5,677 bases of DNA from Methanobacteriota archaeon (lineage in GTDB: Archaea; Thermoplasmatota; JASEFT01; JAUWIS01): positions 1 to 5,677 of the forward strand of contig JAUWIS010000062.1 of the NCBI GenBank assembly GCA_030605245.1, written 5' to 3'. Positions within the stretch are counted from its first letter, which is position 1; the number at the start of each line of letters is the position of its first letter. Below, one piece after another: positions 4,476 to 5,677 of the stretch. The notes below the pieces were generated by a model. It ran no database searches, was not told where the DNA came from, and saw nothing but the letters and a program-made list of their open reading frames with translations. A program made the position numbers and the translations under genes.

Positions 4476-5677
4476 ATGAAAATTGGTTCTGTTGTCTCAG
4501 GCTCTGTTCTGAAAGGCATTGATGCAAAACTTGAGCTTGAGAATCCTGAGGAGTTAAAGGTCGGCTACCCTGTTATTGTTGAAGGAAAAAAATATGATTT
4601 TTACTGCATTGTTAAAGATATATATAACCCGCCTGTTGAGATTGTTGAAAGAATCGCAGGCTCAGGATTACATGACACTGTTCCATTATCAGGACACAAC
4701 CCTACTTCTGTTTTCTCAAAGGCATCCCTGAAACCGATACAGCTCATAGATGAAAACGGGAAACTTTTTGAACCTGAAACAATACCGTCTTATCTTTCAA
4801 ATGTTAGAACAGCAGGGAAGGAGGATGTGAACAAGATTTACAGAATCACTGAGCATACTATGAATGTTGGAACATTAAGGGGTGTCCCAGAATTTGAGAT
4901 ACCATTGGATTACAAAAAACTGACTGAGAAACCATTTGCAATTTTTGGGAGGACAGGTATGGGAAAAAGTATACTATGCAAAATCGTTTGTAATTCAATC
5001 CTATCAAAGGATGTTTCTTCTGTTTTCATTTTTGACATGCATTCAGAGTATGGTACATTCTCAAAATCAGATAATACACCAGGACTAAAATTTTTCTTTC
5101 CTGAGAAGGTAGAGATGTTTACACTGGACCCTTCTAACAGGGAGGCGAAACCATTACTCATAGATTCAACCAACATCAGGCCTGAGGATATTATTGTTGC
5201 ATTCCAGGATTTGAGTTCTCCTATGATAGATACATTGTACATAATTAACAATAAAAGAAAAAAGGATTTAATATCTGAAATAAGGGAAGCAACAATAGAA
5301 AAATATCCATCGATTCATCCGTCAGCGCTTCAGGCATTGCAAAGGAGAATAATGAGATTGAACAGGTTTGGTTTTGTTATAGAAGGAAAAGATACATTCA
5401 ACCAGATGATAACATTGATAAAAAATGGGAAATCTATCGTGCTTGATTTCGGGAAATATGGCAGGGATCCTATGTCTTATCTTTTCATCGCGAATATTAT
5501 TGCAAGAAGATTGTATAATGAGTATTCTGAAAAATCTGAAAAGGAATATCCTAGACTTGTTTTGTTTCTTGAGGAAGCACATAAATTTCTTGCACCAGAG
5601 ATAGCATCCTATACAATTTTTGACAGACTTGCCAGGGAAACAAGAAAATTTAATCTTATACTATCACTGATAGATCA
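4476..5677 (+). CDS. herA: HerA-like bipolar DNA helicase/translocase ATPase, C-terminus outside window
   Basis: From ATG 4476 the frame is open for 400 codons to the window edge. The N-terminal ~110 residues match the HAS-barrel region of HerA proteins (MKIGSVVSGSVLKGIDAKLE, and further on YPVIVEGKKYDFYCIVKDI). The RecA/FtsK-like ATPase core carries Walker A GRTGMGKS (158-165), FIFDMHSEYG (184-193) in the place of the family's D-x-H-x-E-Y motif, Walker B LVLFLEEAHKFL (361-372) with the paired glutamates, and RLARETRKFNL (384-394) around the arginine finger. HerA hexamers pump DNA and, with NurA and Mre11-Rad50, resect double-strand breaks in archaea. NurA is not in the window and could lie just downstream. 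No in-frame ATG or ribosome-binding site precedes the chosen start. Codon use (many CCT, GTT, GGA; fewer A-runs) is unlike the AT-heavier cluster to its left, consistent with a resident core gene. Defence-linked HerA systems exist, but no SIR2 or DUF4297 partner is seen here. Confidence 0.85.
   Translation, partial: MKIGSVVSGSVLKGIDAKLELENPEELKVGYPVIVEGKKYDFYCIVKDIYNPPVEIVERIAGSGLHDTVPLSGHNPTSVFSKASLKPIQLIDENGKLFEPETIPSYLSNVRTAGKEDVNKIYRITEHTMNVGTLRGVPEFEIPLDYKKLTEKPFAIFGRTGMGKSILCKIVCNSILSKDVSSVFIFDMHSEYGTFSKSDNTPGLKFFFPEKVEMFTLDPSNREAKPLLIDSTNIRPEDIIVAFQDLSSPMIDTLYIINNKRKKDLISEIREATIEKYPSIHPSALQALQRRIMRLNRFGFVIEGKDTFNQMITLIKNGKSIVLDFGKYGRDPMSYLFIANIIARRLYNEYSEKSEKEYPRLVLFLEEAHKFLAPEIASYTIFDRLARETRKFNLILSLID

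Noticed and set aside
4910..5582. Minus-strand frames opposite herA
   Set aside because: Both are antisense to a continuous HerA protein with intact Walker motifs and have no family features of their own.

Overview
The window looks like an archaeal accessory (defence-type) region next to a core DNA-processing gene. The archaeal reading rests on several observations: an AT-rich background, TATA-box-like elements centred about 27 bases before start codons that lack Shine-Dalgarno sequences, an oligo-T terminator-like tract, and an HerA-family ATPase at the right edge. No rRNA, tRNA or CRISPR is present, so the lineage cannot be fixed from this sequence.

Left half (minus strand, 1-1925): four genes read leftward as one apparent operon. 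First come a 58-residue RelB-type antitoxin and, overlapping it by 11 bases, a 59-residue RelE/ParE-like toxin that is short at its C-terminus and probably truncated. Twenty-three bases further on begins a macrodomain protein of the DarG type, followed by an overlapping DarT-like (DUF4433) ADP-ribosyltransferase that runs off the left edge. DarT enzymes ADP-ribosylate bases in single-stranded DNA and DarG removes the mark, so this is a DarTG toxin-antitoxin system. The order here is antitoxin first.

Middle (1926-2256): a gene-poor gap separating the divergent operons. It holds a TATA-like element for each direction and possibly one 32-codon reading frame.

Right-centre (plus strand, 2257-4244): a small GIY-YIG-type nuclease with a C-terminal zinc-ribbon-like end overlaps by 25 bases a 548-residue GHKL ATPase of the MORC/paraMORC type. 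The coupled pair looks like a compact nuclease plus ATPase defence module. It is the best candidate in the window for an undescribed system.

Right edge (4245-5677): a 231-base spacer contains an unusually GC-rich palindromic element and an oligo-T tract, then an HerA-like helicase/translocase starts at 4476 and is cut by the window end. HerA normally works with the NurA nuclease in archaeal DNA-end processing; NurA is not visible here.
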